From Rossellomorea vietnamensis (lineage in GTDB: Bacteria > Bacillota > Bacilli > Bacillales > Bacillaceae_B): a stretch of DNA of 64,000 bases. Under the pieces are notes generated by a model. The model had not been told where the DNA came from, made no database searches, and worked only from the letters and a program-made list of their open reading frames with translations. A program made the translations under genes and the position numbers. Positions within the stretch are counted from its first letter, which is position 1; each line of letters starts with the position of its first letter. This document shows positions 34,425 to 43,756 of this stretch, piece by piece. The DNA lies in NCBI RefSeq assembly GCF_001305855.1, contig NZ_LIXZ01000016.1, forward strand, positions 1,931-65,930, read 5' to 3'.

Positions 34425-35843
34425 ATGGAAATTCAAACAGCCACGTCAAAAGAAAAGAAACGGAAGTGGGGAATCCCCGATGCTTATGTTATCTTGTTCG
34501 GGATCCTTGTATTGATTGCTATCATGACTTACATAATTCCTGCTGGAGAGTTCTCGAGAGAAGAAGTGGACGGCATTACAATGGTTGTGCCGGATAGTTA
34601 TCAGAATGTGGACTCATCCCCGGCTACATTGATGGATGTTTTCTTGGCGATTCAAGAAGGAATGATCAGCTCTGCGCCGCTGATTTTCTTGGTATTAATC
34701 ATTGGAGGAGCGTTCGCAGTCATCGAATCAACGGGAGCGATTGATGCACTCATTTTTAAAACCATTGAAAAGACAAGGAATAAAGAACTACTTTTGATTG
34801 CCGGTGTCAGTATTTTATTTTCTGTCTTTGGAGCACTAGGGATCATCGTCAATGCGGTCATTGCGTTCATACCTATTGGCATTATCCTTGCACGTTCCAT
34901 GAAGCTTGATGCCATCGTCGGAGTATCCATAATCTATTTAGGAGCGTATGCAGGTTTCAACACTGCTTTCTTAGATCCCCTGACTACAGGAACAGCTCAA
35001 CAAATTGCCCAGCTTCCACTGTTTTCCGGTATCGGCTATCGAGTTATCATTTACCTTGCTATATTGATATCAACGGTGACGTATGTGGCTTGGTACGCAA
35101 AGAGAATAAAGAATGATCCTTCCAAAAGTGTTTTAGGAAAGAAGCCATTCCCGAAAATTGATCAACAGGATGAAGTATCGGAGAAGCAGGAAATAACGGG
35201 ACTGCACAAGCTTGTCCTGGCATGGTTGGTTGTTGGAATTGGCATTTATGTCTTCGGTGTGTTTCAGTATAAATGGTCATTAAATGAAATGGCTGCCATC
35301 TTCCTGATTATTGCTGCAGGTACAGCCCTTCTGGCGAAAATGAGTCCCAATAAACTCGTATCGGAATTCTTTGAGGGAGCGAAAGGATTAGTTTACGGGG
35401 CACTTATTATCGGGATGGCCCGCTCCATCGTTGTCATCCTGGAAGACGGGAGGATTCTTGATACTGTCGTTGAAGGGATGGCTACTATGATGACCCCCTT
35501 CACAAGCGTGGTAGGAGCGTTGGTCATGTTCATAGCCAATTTAATCTTTAATATTCTCGTTTCCTCAGGAAGTGGCCAAGCCGTAATTGTTATGCCGATT
35601 ATGACACCACTTGCAGACTTAATGGAAATTCCCCGCCAAGTGGCGGTTCAAGCTTACAAAATGGGTGACGGATTCACGAATACCATCACACCAACCTCTG
35701 GAATCCTCATGGCAAATCTGGCGATAGCCGGAATATCCTGGACGAAGTGGATTCGATTTATGATGCCTTTATTGTTGATATGGATCGTGCTTGGTTCTAT
35801 TTTTCTAACGATTGGGGTTATGATGAATTGGGGGCCGTTTTAA
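34425..35843 (+). CDS. YfcC-family (DcuC superfamily) transporter
   Basis: Inner-membrane protein of 472 residues and about 12 helices. The start resembles the family: WGIPDAYVILFGILVLIAIM followed by TYIIPAGEF. A central SGAIDAL-like segment appears as STGAIDALIFKTIEK, and the C-terminal half has the second repeat with SSGSGQAVIVMPIM. Members carry short-chain carboxylates, amino acids or peptides. ATG at 34425 follows GAGGAGG. Divergence from the racemase/deacylase operon suggests uptake of N-acyl amino acids or dipeptides. Confidence 0.75.
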   Translation: MEIQTATSKEKKRKWGIPDAYVILFGILVLIAIMTYIIPAGEFSREEVDGITMVVPDSYQNVDSSPATLMDVFLAIQEGMISSAPLIFLVLIIGGAFAVIESTGAIDALIFKTIEKTRNKELLLIAGVSILFSVFGALGIIVNAVIAFIPIGIILARSMKLDAIVGVSIIYLGAYAGFNTAFLDPLTTGTAQQIAQLPLFSGIGYRVIIYLAILISTVTYVAWYAKRIKNDPSKSVLGKKPFPKIDQQDEVSEKQEITGLHKLVLAWLVVGIGIYVFGVFQYKWSLNEMAAIFLIIAAGTALLAKMSPNKLVSEFFEGAKGLVYGALIIGMARSIVVILEDGRILDTVVEGMATMMTPFTSVVGALVMFIANLIFNILVSSGSGQAVIVMPIMTPLADLMEIPRQVAVQAYKMGDGFTNTITPTSGILMANLAIAGISWTKWIRFMMPLLLIWIVLGSIFLTIGVMMNWGPF

Positions 35844-35875
35844 GGTCATTCACTATAAAATAATTTAAAGACATT

Positions 35876-35912
35876 GAAATGCTTTTCCTAATAGCGAAGG
35901 AGGAGGCATTTC
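35876..35912 (+). terminator. Terminator after the YfcC-family gene
   Basis: GAAATGCTTTTCC pairs with GGAGGAGGCATTTC (G-U pairs allowed), followed by TTTGTCTTT. Confidence 0.7.
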
Positions 35913-35954
35913 TTTGTCTTTATTCAAAAAAATTTATAAAATTCAAAAAACCTA

Positions 35955-35983
35955 TTGTAAAACGCTTTCATTTTTCTTATAAT
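35955..35983 (+). promoter_or_regulatory. Promoter of the hexuronate operon with cre-like overlap
   Basis: TTGTAA (35955-35960) and TATAAT (35978-35983) are 17 nt apart. TGTAAAACGCTTTCA over the -35 region is a cre sequence with one extra A, so CcpA control is possible but not certain. LacI-type operators follow immediately. Confidence 0.65.
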
Positions 35984-35997
35984 TGAAAAAAACAACA

Positions 35998-36092
35998 ACT
36001 AAACCGATTTAGTAAACCGTTTTACTAACTTCAAGAAAATAAGAACTATGGTACAGTCAAAAATTTTTCCTTTATTACTAAACCGATTTAGT
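35998..36092. promoter_or_regulatory. Three LacI/KdgR operators
   Basis: O1 ACTAAACCGATTTAGT (35998-36013) and O3 (36077-36092) are identical. O2, AGTAAACCGTTTTACT (36011-36026), overlaps O1 by three bases. All share the central CCG of LacI-family sites. O1/O2 sit just after the -10 box, and O3 lies 24 bp before the lacI start codon, 79 bp from O1. This suggests autoregulation with DNA looping. Confidence 0.75.
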
Positions 36093-36115
36093 AAAAAGGA
36101 TATGGAGTAGAATTC

Positions 36116-37120
36116 ATGAAAAAAATTACAATTTCAGACGTGGCCCAGCATGCAGAGGTTTCAAAAAGTACAGTCTCACAGTATTTGAATAAGCGATACG
36201 ATTACATGGCGCCAAAGACAAAAGAACGTATTAAAAAGGCAATTGAAGAGTTGGGGTATCATCCAAATATTGTGGCCAGAAGTTTAAAGCAGAAGTCGAC
36301 TTCTACTATTGGTGTGATTGTCGCAAATATTCTACATACTTTTTCAACACAAACGATTCGTGCCGTGGAGGACATCTGCAATGAAAAAGGCTTCCATATC
36401 ATTGTATGTAATGCGGACGATAACCCTGAAAAGGAAAGAAAGTATATCGAAATGTTGAGGGCAAAACAAGTGGACGGTCTGATCATCTTTCCGACTGGGG
36501 GGAATATTGACCTTTACAATAATATGGTCAAAGAAAAATATCCCCTGGTGTTTGTGGACAGGATTGTGGAGGACCTGAAAACCTCATCCATTATGCTTGA
36601 TAATGAAAGCGCTGTAAAAATGGCAGTAGATCATTTTGTGAAGAAAGGATATGAACGTATCGGCATCATGACCACTTCTTTACAAAGACATGTAACACCA
36701 CGGGTGGAACGGATTAATGGCTTTAGGAAAGCATTGAAAGAGAGTATGAGCCCTGTACGGGAAGAATATATTAAATCTTTAGAACTTGAGTGGATCCAGG
36801 AGGGGCTTCATGAAATGCTTACTTCTGATGAACCTCCCCAGGCATTAATTGCCGGAAATGACTTAACGTTAATCGAGATTTTAAAGTACATAAAGTCACA
36901 TGGGCTCACTATACCAAAAGATTTAGCTCTGATTGGTATTGACGATGTATCCTTTGCCAGCTTGTTCACACCGGAACTGACAACGATCGCTCAGCCGACA
37001 TACGAAATGGGAAAACAGGCAGCCGAATTATTACTCAATAAGATTAAAGACCCGGACTTTATCGAAGAGAAGCAAATTTATCGATTTCAGCCGGAACTGA
37101 TGATTCGGCAATCATGCTGA
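36116..37120 (+). CDS. LacI-family regulator of the hexuronate operon (KdgR-like)
   Basis: Regulator of 334 residues. The N-terminal HTH is ITISDVAQHAEVSKSTVSQY, the hinge helix is IVARSLKQKSTSTIGV, and the C-terminal periplasmic-binding fold includes FVDRIVEDL, RVERINGFRKALKE and LIGIDDVSFASLFTP. It resembles B. subtilis KdgR, which responds to 2-keto-3-deoxygluconate. It is the first gene of the operon and is preceded by three operators, so it represses itself and the genes below. A 2-keto-3-deoxygluconate ligand would fit the pathway. Confidence 0.8.
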   Translation: MKKITISDVAQHAEVSKSTVSQYLNKRYDYMAPKTKERIKKAIEELGYHPNIVARSLKQKSTSTIGVIVANILHTFSTQTIRAVEDICNEKGFHIIVCNADDNPEKERKYIEMLRAKQVDGLIIFPTGGNIDLYNNMVKEKYPLVFVDRIVEDLKTSSIMLDNESAVKMAVDHFVKKGYERIGIMTTSLQRHVTPRVERINGFRKALKESMSPVREEYIKSLELEWIQEGLHEMLTSDEPPQALIAGNDLTLIEILKYIKSHGLTIPKDLALIGIDDVSFASLFTPELTTIAQPTYEMGKQAAELLLNKIKDPDFIEEKQIYRFQPELMIRQSC

Positions 37121-37149
37121 AAACAATCACGAAAGAGGGGGTTGACACT

Positions 37150-38100
37150 ATGAAAGAGGTCATTACCATTGGTGACGCCATGATTACAATGAATCCGACA
37201 TCAAAAGGACCGATGCGGTTTGTTCATTCATTTGAACGAAATGTAGGGGGAGCGGAATTGAACGTCGCCATCGGCTGTGCAAGGCTGGGGCTGGATACGG
37301 GGTGGATCAGCCGATTGGGGAACGATGAATTTGGCCGCTACATCCAGCACTTTGTAAGGGGAGAAGGGATCGATACTTCCCAGCTGAAGTTGGTGGAAGG
37401 ATATCCGACCTCGGTCAATTTCAAAGAAGTACTGGAAGATGGAGCGGGCAGGACGTTCTACTACAGGCTGAATTCCCCTACGCTGACGCTGACGCCTGAT
37501 AGTCTGGAAGAGTCCTATATTGCCCATTCGAAAGTGTTACATATAACAGGTGTTTTTCCAGCAATCGATGAAAAGAATGTTGACGTCATTAAGCATGCCA
37601 TCACATTGGCGAAGCGGAATGGAGTCCTCGTCTCCTTCGATCCGAATATCCGGTTGAAATTGTGGAGCAAACAAAGGGCGAAAGAAGTATTATCAGAATT
37701 CCTTCCTTTTGTAGATATTTTACTGACGGGCGTAGAGGAGGCTGAACTACTGTTTGATACTAGAGACGAGAAGGAAATCATTGAAAAGTCGAAGCTATTC
37801 GGCATTTCCTATATTGCTTTGAAAAAAGGAGCTGAAGGTTCTGTTGGATACCACAAGGGTGAATTCATCCATTCAGATCCTGTCCCCCCCAGAAAAGTGG
37901 TGGACACTGTAGGAGCGGGTGATGGCTTCGATGCAGGCTTTCTATATGGTGTCCTGCAGGGATGGCCGTTGGAGAAGATCCTGAGGTTTGCCAATACAAT
38001 CGGCTCTATGGTGGTCAGTGTTTCAGGGGATAATGAAGGTCTCCCTTATCTTGAGGATGTACGTATTCAACTTGGGGAGAAAGAGTTTATCGACCGCTGA
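37150..38100 (+). CDS. kdgK: 2-Keto-3-deoxygluconate kinase, PfkB family
   Basis: Sugar kinase of 316 residues that makes KDPG from KDG for the aldolase encoded further down. Signature 1 is FERNVGGAELNVAIGCARLG and signature 2 is VVDTVGAGDGFDAGFLYGVL. GDAMITMNPTSKGPMRFV and YYRLNSPTLTLTPD match the KDG-kinase branch. ATG at 37150 follows GAGGGGG; the frame is open from 37114 but lacks an SD. It lies 29 nt after the lacI stop. Confidence 0.8.
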   Translation: MKEVITIGDAMITMNPTSKGPMRFVHSFERNVGGAELNVAIGCARLGLDTGWISRLGNDEFGRYIQHFVRGEGIDTSQLKLVEGYPTSVNFKEVLEDGAGRTFYYRLNSPTLTLTPDSLEESYIAHSKVLHITGVFPAIDEKNVDVIKHAITLAKRNGVLVSFDPNIRLKLWSKQRAKEVLSEFLPFVDILLTGVEEAELLFDTRDEKEIIEKSKLFGISYIALKKGAEGSVGYHKGEFIHSDPVPPRKVVDTVGAGDGFDAGFLYGVLQGWPLEKILRFANTIGSMVVSVSGDNEGLPYLEDVRIQLGEKEFIDR

Positions 38101-38119
38101 TGAAAGGGGAGCTTGATGG

Positions 38120-38665
38120 ATGATGAAGAAGCTGATTGAAACGGTCCTTCAGGAGAATTCACTCGTGCTGCATGCGATTGATATAGAAGAAACGGAGGAT
38201 CTTGTGAAGAAGATCAACGGTGCAAGACGCATTTTTCTTTATGGAGAAGGACGTTCGGGGTTAATGGGGAAGGCATTTGCCATGAGACTCATGCACTGTG
38301 GATACAATGTGTACGTCATTGGTGAGACGGTTACACCGAGTATCGAGAAAGGTGACCTCCTGATCGGGATCAGTGCATCGGGTACGTCGACTTCTCTTGC
38401 CAATCATTTCACTAAGGCGAAAGAAACAGATGCTTATACCTTTTTAATGACAGCTTCTGCACAACATGGGTTATGGACGGATGGAACACTGGTGATACCG
38501 GCAGCTACGAAACACCGCAGGGAGGAAGAGCCTGCCACCATCCAACCCCTTGGAAGCCAATTCGACCAAAGCGCTCATCTGCTGATGGATGCCATCATCC
38601 TTGCCCTTTTAGAAGGGAAGAATCGTCATCATGATCTGTTAAAAAGGCATGCGAATATGGAATAG
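38120..38665 (+). CDS. SIS-domain isomerase, 6-phospho-3-hexuloisomerase (HxlB) like
   Basis: Protein of 181 residues with a single SIS domain. The phosphate-binding stretches are [20 protein letters not shown] and [17 protein letters not shown], and the family segment [20 protein letters not shown] is present. HxlB isomerises arabino-hex-3-ulose 6-phosphate to fructose 6-phosphate, normally with a synthase (HxlA) that is not present here. It is 19 nt after kdgK and 38 nt before the dehydrogenase. Its substrate in an uronate operon is unclear; a ketose phosphate side product is possible. Confidence 0.7.
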   Translation: MMKKLIETVLQENSLVLHAIDIEETEDLVKKINGARRIFLYGEGRSGLMGKAFAMRLMHCGYNVYVIGETVTPSIEKGDLLIGISASGTSTSLANHFTKAKETDAYTFLMTASAQHGLWTDGTLVIPAATKHRREEEPATIQPLGSQFDQSAHLLMDAIILALLEGKNRHHDLLKRHANME

Positions 38666-38703
38666 CAAGGGGTATTTTATTCTACAAAATGGTGGTGAGG
38701 ATA

Positions 38704-39717
38704 ATGGGAGAAGTAAACGTATCACATGAGGAACTGAAGGAATTGGCAGGAGCTAAACTTGTTGGTGCCGGGCTTTCTTTACAACAGGCAGAAACAGTTG
38801 CCGATGTCCTGGTACATGCAGATCTCAGGGGTGTCCGTTCCCACGGTGTATTAAGGACGGAACACTATGTCAGACGGCTGGATGAGGGTGGACTGAATAA
38901 GAACCCGGCCTTCTCCTTTGAACAGACCGGTCCTTGTTCAGGTATCTATAACGGGGATGACGGCCTCGGTCATGTAGTAGCAAAGAACGCGATGGAAGAA
39001 GCTATTAAACTGGCAAAGCAGAACGGAATCGCCATGATCACGGTCACAAACAGCAGCCATTGTGGGGCATTATCTTATTTTGTCCAACAGGCAGCACAGC
39101 AAGGACTGATTGGTGTAGCCATGACGCATACAGATAAGATCGTGGTGCCCTTTGGCGGGGCAGAGCCCTTTCTGGGGACGAATCCCATCGCATATGGATT
39201 CCCTGCAAAACACCATAAACCGATCATTTTAGATATGGCTACAAGTAACGTTGCTCTCGGGAAAATCCTTTATGCAAGGGAAGCGGGGACACCCATCCCA
39301 GACGGATGGGGAGTCGATGAAGATGGAAACTCTACCACAGATCCCCATAAAGTAAACGCTTTAACCCCTTTTGCAGGGCCAAAAGGGTACGGACTAGGAA
39401 TGGTGGTCGACATCTTCTCAGGATTATTAGCCGGAGCAGCCTTTGGACCACATATTTCGAAAATGTATGGTGACTACAACAAATATAGGAAACTAGGTCA
39501 CTATGTTAGTGCCATCAATCCCTCCTTTTTTACAAATGAAGAAGATTTCTTAAATGGAATAGACGGGATGATTGAGGAAATTCATCAGGTCAAACCGGCA
39601 GAAGGATTCAAGCAGGTATTCGTGCCGGGAGAACCTGAACAGCTGTTGGAAGAAAAGCATCTGGAAGAAGGAGTTCCCATTCCAGAAACCGTTTATCACT
39701 ACTTACGGTCAGAATAA
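38704..39717 (+). CDS. Ldh-family (malate/L-lactate dehydrogenase type) NAD(P) oxidoreductase
   Basis: Oxidoreductase of 337 residues in the non-Rossmann Ldh/YiaK family. Visible: [20 protein letters not shown], the catalytic His in [16 protein letters not shown], and [20 protein letters not shown] with the loop [20 protein letters not shown]. In E. coli the family member YiaK reduces 2,3-diketo-L-gulonate and lies beside a TRAP transporter, as here. ATG at 38704 follows GGTGAGG. It may reduce a keto-uronate or keto-aldonate to feed the main pathway. Confidence 0.75.
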   Translation: MGEVNVSHEELKELAGAKLVGAGLSLQQAETVADVLVHADLRGVRSHGVLRTEHYVRRLDEGGLNKNPAFSFEQTGPCSGIYNGDDGLGHVVAKNAMEEAIKLAKQNGIAMITVTNSSHCGALSYFVQQAAQQGLIGVAMTHTDKIVVPFGGAEPFLGTNPIAYGFPAKHHKPIILDMATSNVALGKILYAREAGTPIPDGWGVDEDGNSTTDPHKVNALTPFAGPKGYGLGMVVDIFSGLLAGAAFGPHISKMYGDYNKYRKLGHYVSAINPSFFTNEEDFLNGIDGMIEEIHQVKPAEGFKQVFVPGEPEQLLEEKHLEEGVPIPETVYHYLRSE

Positions 39718-39829
39718 TGAGTCGATATTCTTGAAAGGAGTGATTCAAGAGAGGGGAATTTCCAGGGGAAGAAATAACTCTTTTACGTGTATGTTCACGG
39801 CGGAAATCAAATACAAGGGGGAAAAGAAA

Positions 39830-40825
39830 ATGAAAAAACTTAAATGGATGGCCATGTTTACTGCAATCATCTTGCTACTTTCAGCTTGTGGGTCTGAATC
39901 ATCTTCAGGAAGCGGCGGAGAGAAAAAAATTAAGTGGAAATTTGGACATTTGGCGGATGAAAATCATATTTGGCATAAAACAGCTTTGGAGTTCGCAGAT
40001 TTAGTGAAAGAAAAGACCGACGGACAGATTGAAATCACTGTATATCCAAGTAATCAATTAGGCGGGGAAACAGATACGATCAATAGCATCAAAGCTGGAA
40101 CGGCCGATCTGGTCATTTCAGGGGAAACAATGGCGAACTGGTCTCCAAAGGCTGCTTTAATGGCGGTTCCATATGCGTTCAGAGATGCGGATCACTTACA
40201 AAAAGTGGTGGAAGGGGACATCGGTAAGGAGATTGAAGAAGAAATCAAAGAAAAGGTAGGCTTAACGCCCTTGTATTACCATACTCGTGCACCTCGGAAT
40301 TTAACATCCAATAAGCCGATCAGCACACCTGAGGATCTTAAAGGATTCAGCATGCGTGTTCCGAATGTTCCATTGTTCCTGGATGCATGGAAAGCGGCAG
40401 GGGCCAAGCCACAAGTCATGGACTTTAATGAAGTATTCACAGGATTGCAGCAAAATGTAATCGACGGCCAAGAAAATCCTGTCGACCTTATTCACAGCGG
40501 TGGATTGTATGAAGTGCAAAAATATGTAAATGAAACAGAACATGTGTATTCCTGGATTTACATCCTAGTTGGAAACAAGCAATTCGAAGCTTTAAGTGAT
40601 GAAAATAAAAAAGCTGTTAAAGAGGCTGCCAAGGAAGCTCAAGTGTTCGGTGAAGATCTCTTTGACAAAGAAATCAAAGAATATGAGCAGAAGCTGAAGG
40701 ATGAAGGCATGAAATTCAATGAAGTCGATCAAGATGCCTTCCGTGAAGCGATGAAACCGGCCATCAAAGAGAGCTTAACGGACGAACAGTACGAATTATA
40801 TGAAGAAATATTAGCAGTAGAATAA
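39830..40825 (+). CDS. TRAP transporter substrate-binding lipoprotein, DctP family
   Basis: Extracellular binding protein of 331 residues. It starts with a lipoprotein signal (lipobox LLSAC) and a Ser/Gly linker. The DctP fold shows WHKTALEFADLVKEKTDGQI, the carboxylate-binding Arg in YYHTRAPRNLTSNKPI, and VMDFNEVFTGLQQNVIDGQE. ATG at 39830 follows AAGGGGG; the frame is open back to 39572 but overlaps the preceding gene. With the two membrane subunits downstream it forms a Na+-driven importer for an acidic sugar. Confidence 0.85.
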   Translation: MKKLKWMAMFTAIILLLSACGSESSSGSGGEKKIKWKFGHLADENHIWHKTALEFADLVKEKTDGQIEITVYPSNQLGGETDTINSIKAGTADLVISGETMANWSPKAALMAVPYAFRDADHLQKVVEGDIGKEIEEEIKEKVGLTPLYYHTRAPRNLTSNKPISTPEDLKGFSMRVPNVPLFLDAWKAAGAKPQVMDFNEVFTGLQQNVIDGQENPVDLIHSGGLYEVQKYVNETEHVYSWIYILVGNKQFEALSDENKKAVKEAAKEAQVFGEDLFDKEIKEYEQKLKDEGMKFNEVDQDAFREAMKPAIKESLTDEQYELYEEILAVE

Positions 40826-40832
40826 ACATAAG

Positions 40833-40869
40833 AGGCATATGTGAAACGTTCGATGTGAAGCATATGCCT
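40833..40869 (+). terminator. Stem-loop between the TRAP binding protein and membrane subunits
   Basis: AGGCATATG pairs with CATATGCCT over a 19-nt loop, followed by TCTTTT. It is the third case in this window of a stem-loop directly after a solute-binding-protein gene. Confidence 0.6.
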
Positions 40870-40894
40870 TCTTTTAAGAAAGGAGTGGGGATGA

Positions 40895-41371
40895 GTGAAA
40901 GGGACAAATATCCTTACAAGGACGCTGGAAGCAGCCACGATCCTATCGTTTCTTGGTGTGATTGTCGTAGTGCTGATACAAATCCTTTCCCGTTACTTGC
41001 CATACACAGCTGTTTGGACAGAAGAGTTGACCAGATTCCTGTTTATCTATTCGATTTCCTTTGGGGCACCACTTGCCCTGAAAAATAAAGAATTCATCAG
41101 TGTCGATATCTTAACGGGATTATTGCCTCAAAAAGTACAAGAATATTACGAAGCATTCATTTACTTAGTCGTTGTCGTTCTTTCCTTCGTCATTGCCTAT
41201 CACGGGTATACATTCATCGAAGTAGGAAAAGGGCAGACTTCTGCCACGATGGCCGTAGATATGTCGGTCATCCATGCGAGCATCGCGATTTCTTTCGTTT
41301 TTATCGCGATTTATGCCATCTTTCACGTTATTAACGTATTCATCAGTCCTAAGGAAAGGAGTGAAAGCTGA
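40895..41371 (+). CDS. TRAP transporter small membrane subunit, DctQ
   Basis: A 158-residue protein with four hydrophobic helices (ILSFLGVIVVVLIQILSRYL, FLFIYSISFGAPLALKNKEF, FIYLVVVVLSFVIAYHGYTF, IHASIAISFVFIAIYAIFHV). The motif RYLPYTAVWTEELTRFLFIY is characteristic of DctQ. The start is GTG at 40895, with AAGGAGTGGGG upstream. Its TGA overlaps the next ATG (TGATG). Confidence 0.8.
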   Translation: MKGTNILTRTLEAATILSFLGVIVVVLIQILSRYLPYTAVWTEELTRFLFIYSISFGAPLALKNKEFISVDILTGLLPQKVQEYYEAFIYLVVVVLSFVIAYHGYTFIEVGKGQTSATMAVDMSVIHASIAISFVFIAIYAIFHVINVFISPKERSES

Positions 41372-42645
41372 TGTTAGCAGTCATTCTATTTATTTCATTT
41401 TTAATCTTAATTTTTATTAGTGTTCCCATCGCTTTCAGCTTGGGGATCTCCTCGATCATTTATCTGCTTATGGCAGACATTCCTCTTTCCATCGTCCCAC
41501 AGAAAATGTTTGCAGGGCTGAATTCTTTCGTATTGTTATGTATACCTGGGTTTATCTTGGCAGGTAACTTAATGAATGCAGGGGGAATCACGGAGCGGAT
41601 TATCGGCTTTACCAATAATTTCGTCGGTCACATCAGAGGTGGGCTAGGCTTAGCGAATGTAGGGTCTTCCATGGGATTTGCCGGCATCTCGGGTACAGCC
41701 TTAGCTGATACTGCAAGTATCGGGGCTGTAATGATTCCAGCTATGAAAAAAGAGGGTTATGATGCCGACTTTTCTGCAGCCGTTACATCGTCATCATCTA
41801 CAGTGGGACCAATCATCCCGCCGTCTCTCCCTATGATCATTGTAGGGACACTTGCAAGCGTGTCAATCGGAGATCTCTTCTTGGCGGGCGCCGTTCCAGG
41901 GGTCCTTCTTGGACTTAGTTTAATGGCCGTTACATATGTTATTTCCGTGAAACGGAAATACCCAAAAGGAAAACGACAGCCCATCCGTGTAATCGCTAAA
42001 TCGTTCACAGGTGCTTTCTGGGCATTGCTCATGACACTGGTCATTTTGTTCGGAATTCTTGGCGGCTACTTCACCCCGACAGAAGCATCGATTGTAGCCG
42101 TTGTGTATGCGTTGGTTGTCGGAATGTTCGTCTATAAAGAGCTTAAGCTGAAGGATCTCCCTAAGATTCTATTAGATTCGATGGTCAGCACAGCATCCAT
42201 TATGTTTCTCGTAGGATTTGCCAATCTGTTCGGCTGGATCCTGGTCAGTGAGCAGATTCCGATTCTTGTAGCGGATGGAATTCTGGGAATTTCAGAGAAT
42301 CCGATTATCGTCATTTTATTAATCAACTTACTCCTGTTGTTTGTAGGGACGTTCATGGAAACAATCGCAGCGTTAGTCATTTTATTCCCAGTATTGTTAC
42401 CGGTCGCTTCAAGTGTTGGAATGGACCCGGTTCATTTCGGGGTGATGATGGTGCTGAATCTGGTCATCGGACTATCGACGCCGCCCGTTGGTGTGTGCCT
42501 ATTCGTTGCCTCCAGTATCGGAAAGGTATCTATCGGGAAAACATCCAAGGCGCTTCTGCCATTCTTAGGGGCAAGTCTCGTCGTATTGTTGCTGGTCGCC
42601 TTCGTTCCTCAAATCACTCTGTTCTTACCAAGTTTATTTAAGTAG
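41371..42645 (+). CDS. TRAP transporter large membrane subunit, DctM
   Basis: A 424-residue membrane protein with about 12 helices that forms the transport path. Family stretches include PQKMFAGLNSFVLLCIPGFI, GGITERIIGFTNNFVGHIRG, SSSSTVGPIIPPSLPMIIVG and MVLNLVIGLSTPPVGVCLFV. Translation is coupled to DctQ. It resembles the DctM subunits of uronate and diketogulonate transporters, but exact substrate cannot be read. Confidence 0.85.
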   Translation: MLAVILFISFLILIFISVPIAFSLGISSIIYLLMADIPLSIVPQKMFAGLNSFVLLCIPGFILAGNLMNAGGITERIIGFTNNFVGHIRGGLGLANVGSSMGFAGISGTALADTASIGAVMIPAMKKEGYDADFSAAVTSSSSTVGPIIPPSLPMIIVGTLASVSIGDLFLAGAVPGVLLGLSLMAVTYVISVKRKYPKGKRQPIRVIAKSFTGAFWALLMTLVILFGILGGYFTPTEASIVAVVYALVVGMFVYKELKLKDLPKILLDSMVSTASIMFLVGFANLFGWILVSEQIPILVADGILGISENPIIVILLINLLLLFVGTFMETIAALVILFPVLLPVASSVGMDPVHFGVMMVLNLVIGLSTPPVGVCLFVASSIGKVSIGKTSKALLPFLGASLVVLLLVAFVPQITLFLPSLFK

Positions 42646-42682
42646 AGAAATCAGTCTTTACATGAAAGGGAGTTGCTAATCG

Positions 42683-43702
42683 ATGAAAGCCGTTCAAGTC
42701 ACCGGACCACACCAACTGAACATTGTGGAAAAAGATAAACCGGTCATCACAGCGAAAGAGGAAGTGCTGATTAAAGTGAAAATGGTCGGGATATGTGGTT
42801 CTGATATCCACATCTATCACGGTACGAATCCCCTTGCCACTTTACCGAGAGTCATCGGGCACGAAGTAACGGGTGAAGTAGAGGCAGTCGGTGAAGGAGT
42901 AGATGGATTATCGGTAGGAGATAAAGTCGTCATAGAGCCCATTGAGTCATGTGGACATTGCTATGCGTGCCGGACAGGTAGAGGAAATGTGTGCAGTAAC
43001 TTGGAAGTTTACGGCGTCCACCGAGACGGTGGTATGCAGGAATATATGGTGATGCCGCAAAAGCTGGTTCATAAAGTGAACGATGAGCTGGACTGGAAAG
43101 AGTCCGTCCTGGTCGAACCGTTCACGATCGGCGCACAGGCCAACTGGCGGGGTGATGTCCGCTCAGGGGATACTGTCTTTATTATGGGGGCAGGACCAAT
43201 CGGACTTTGTTGCCTGAAAGTCGCTAAAACGAAAGGGGCCACCGTGATCATCAGTGATTTAAATGAGAACCGGCTTGGATTTGCAAAGGACTGGGGGGCG
43301 GATTATACGATTGATGCCTCCCGGACGAATGTTGCAGAAGAAGTTATGGATATCACAAAGCAGGAAGGTGCAAATGTCGTCATCGATGCGGTATGTCTGC
43401 CACAAACGTTTGAACAGGCAATTGAAGTGGCATCAGCAGCGGGCAGGGTGGTAGTCCTCGGATTTGATGAAAGGCCGTCACAAATCAAACAGCTACCCAT
43501 TACTAAAAAGGAAGTCACGATCACAGGCTCCAGACTGCAAACGGATCAATTCCCGGGGGTCATTGAAATGTTTAATGACAAGACACTGGACACCGACGGA
43601 ATGGTCACTCATGTATTTCCACTGGAACATATCCATGAAGCGATTCAGTTAATAGAGACTTCTCCCCAGGAAGTCAGGAAAGTGGTCATTTCATTCGAAT
43701 AG
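42683..43702 (+). CDS. Zn-dependent dehydrogenase, L-gulonate 5-dehydrogenase-like
   Basis: Medium-chain dehydrogenase of 339 residues. Catalytic-zinc residues are in [17 protein letters not shown] and [13 protein letters not shown]. Four structural-zinc Cys lie in [16 protein letters not shown]. The NAD-binding motif is [13 protein letters not shown]. RspB/L-gulonate 5-dehydrogenases oxidise L-gulonate to fructuronate, the point where the SDR and mannonate dehydratase downstream take over. L-idonate or sorbitol dehydrogenase activity is possible as well. Confidence 0.75.
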   Translation: MKAVQVTGPHQLNIVEKDKPVITAKEEVLIKVKMVGICGSDIHIYHGTNPLATLPRVIGHEVTGEVEAVGEGVDGLSVGDKVVIEPIESCGHCYACRTGRGNVCSNLEVYGVHRDGGMQEYMVMPQKLVHKVNDELDWKESVLVEPFTIGAQANWRGDVRSGDTVFIMGAGPIGLCCLKVAKTKGATVIISDLNENRLGFAKDWGADYTIDASRTNVAEEVMDITKQEGANVVIDAVCLPQTFEQAIEVASAAGRVVVLGFDERPSQIKQLPITKKEVTITGSRLQTDQFPGVIEMFNDKTLDTDGMVTHVFPLEHIHEAIQLIETSPQEVRKVVISFE

Positions 43703-43731
43703 TAAAAAAAGACTCAAATGAAGGAGGGGAA

Positions 43732-43751
43732 GTTACGTCATATTACGTAAC
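43732..43751 (+). promoter_or_regulatory. Hairpin between the SD and start codon of eda
   Basis: GTTACGT-CATATT-ACGTAAC is a perfect 7-bp inverted repeat. The SD AAGGAGGGG lies at 43721-43729 and the ATG at 43757, a linear gap of 27 nt. If the hairpin folds, 2 nt and 5 nt remain on each side, a normal SD spacing of 7. At the DNA level the centre ACGTCATATTACGT differs from the frl palindrome at 9-22 by one base. Confidence 0.6.
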
Positions 43752-43756
43752 AAACT

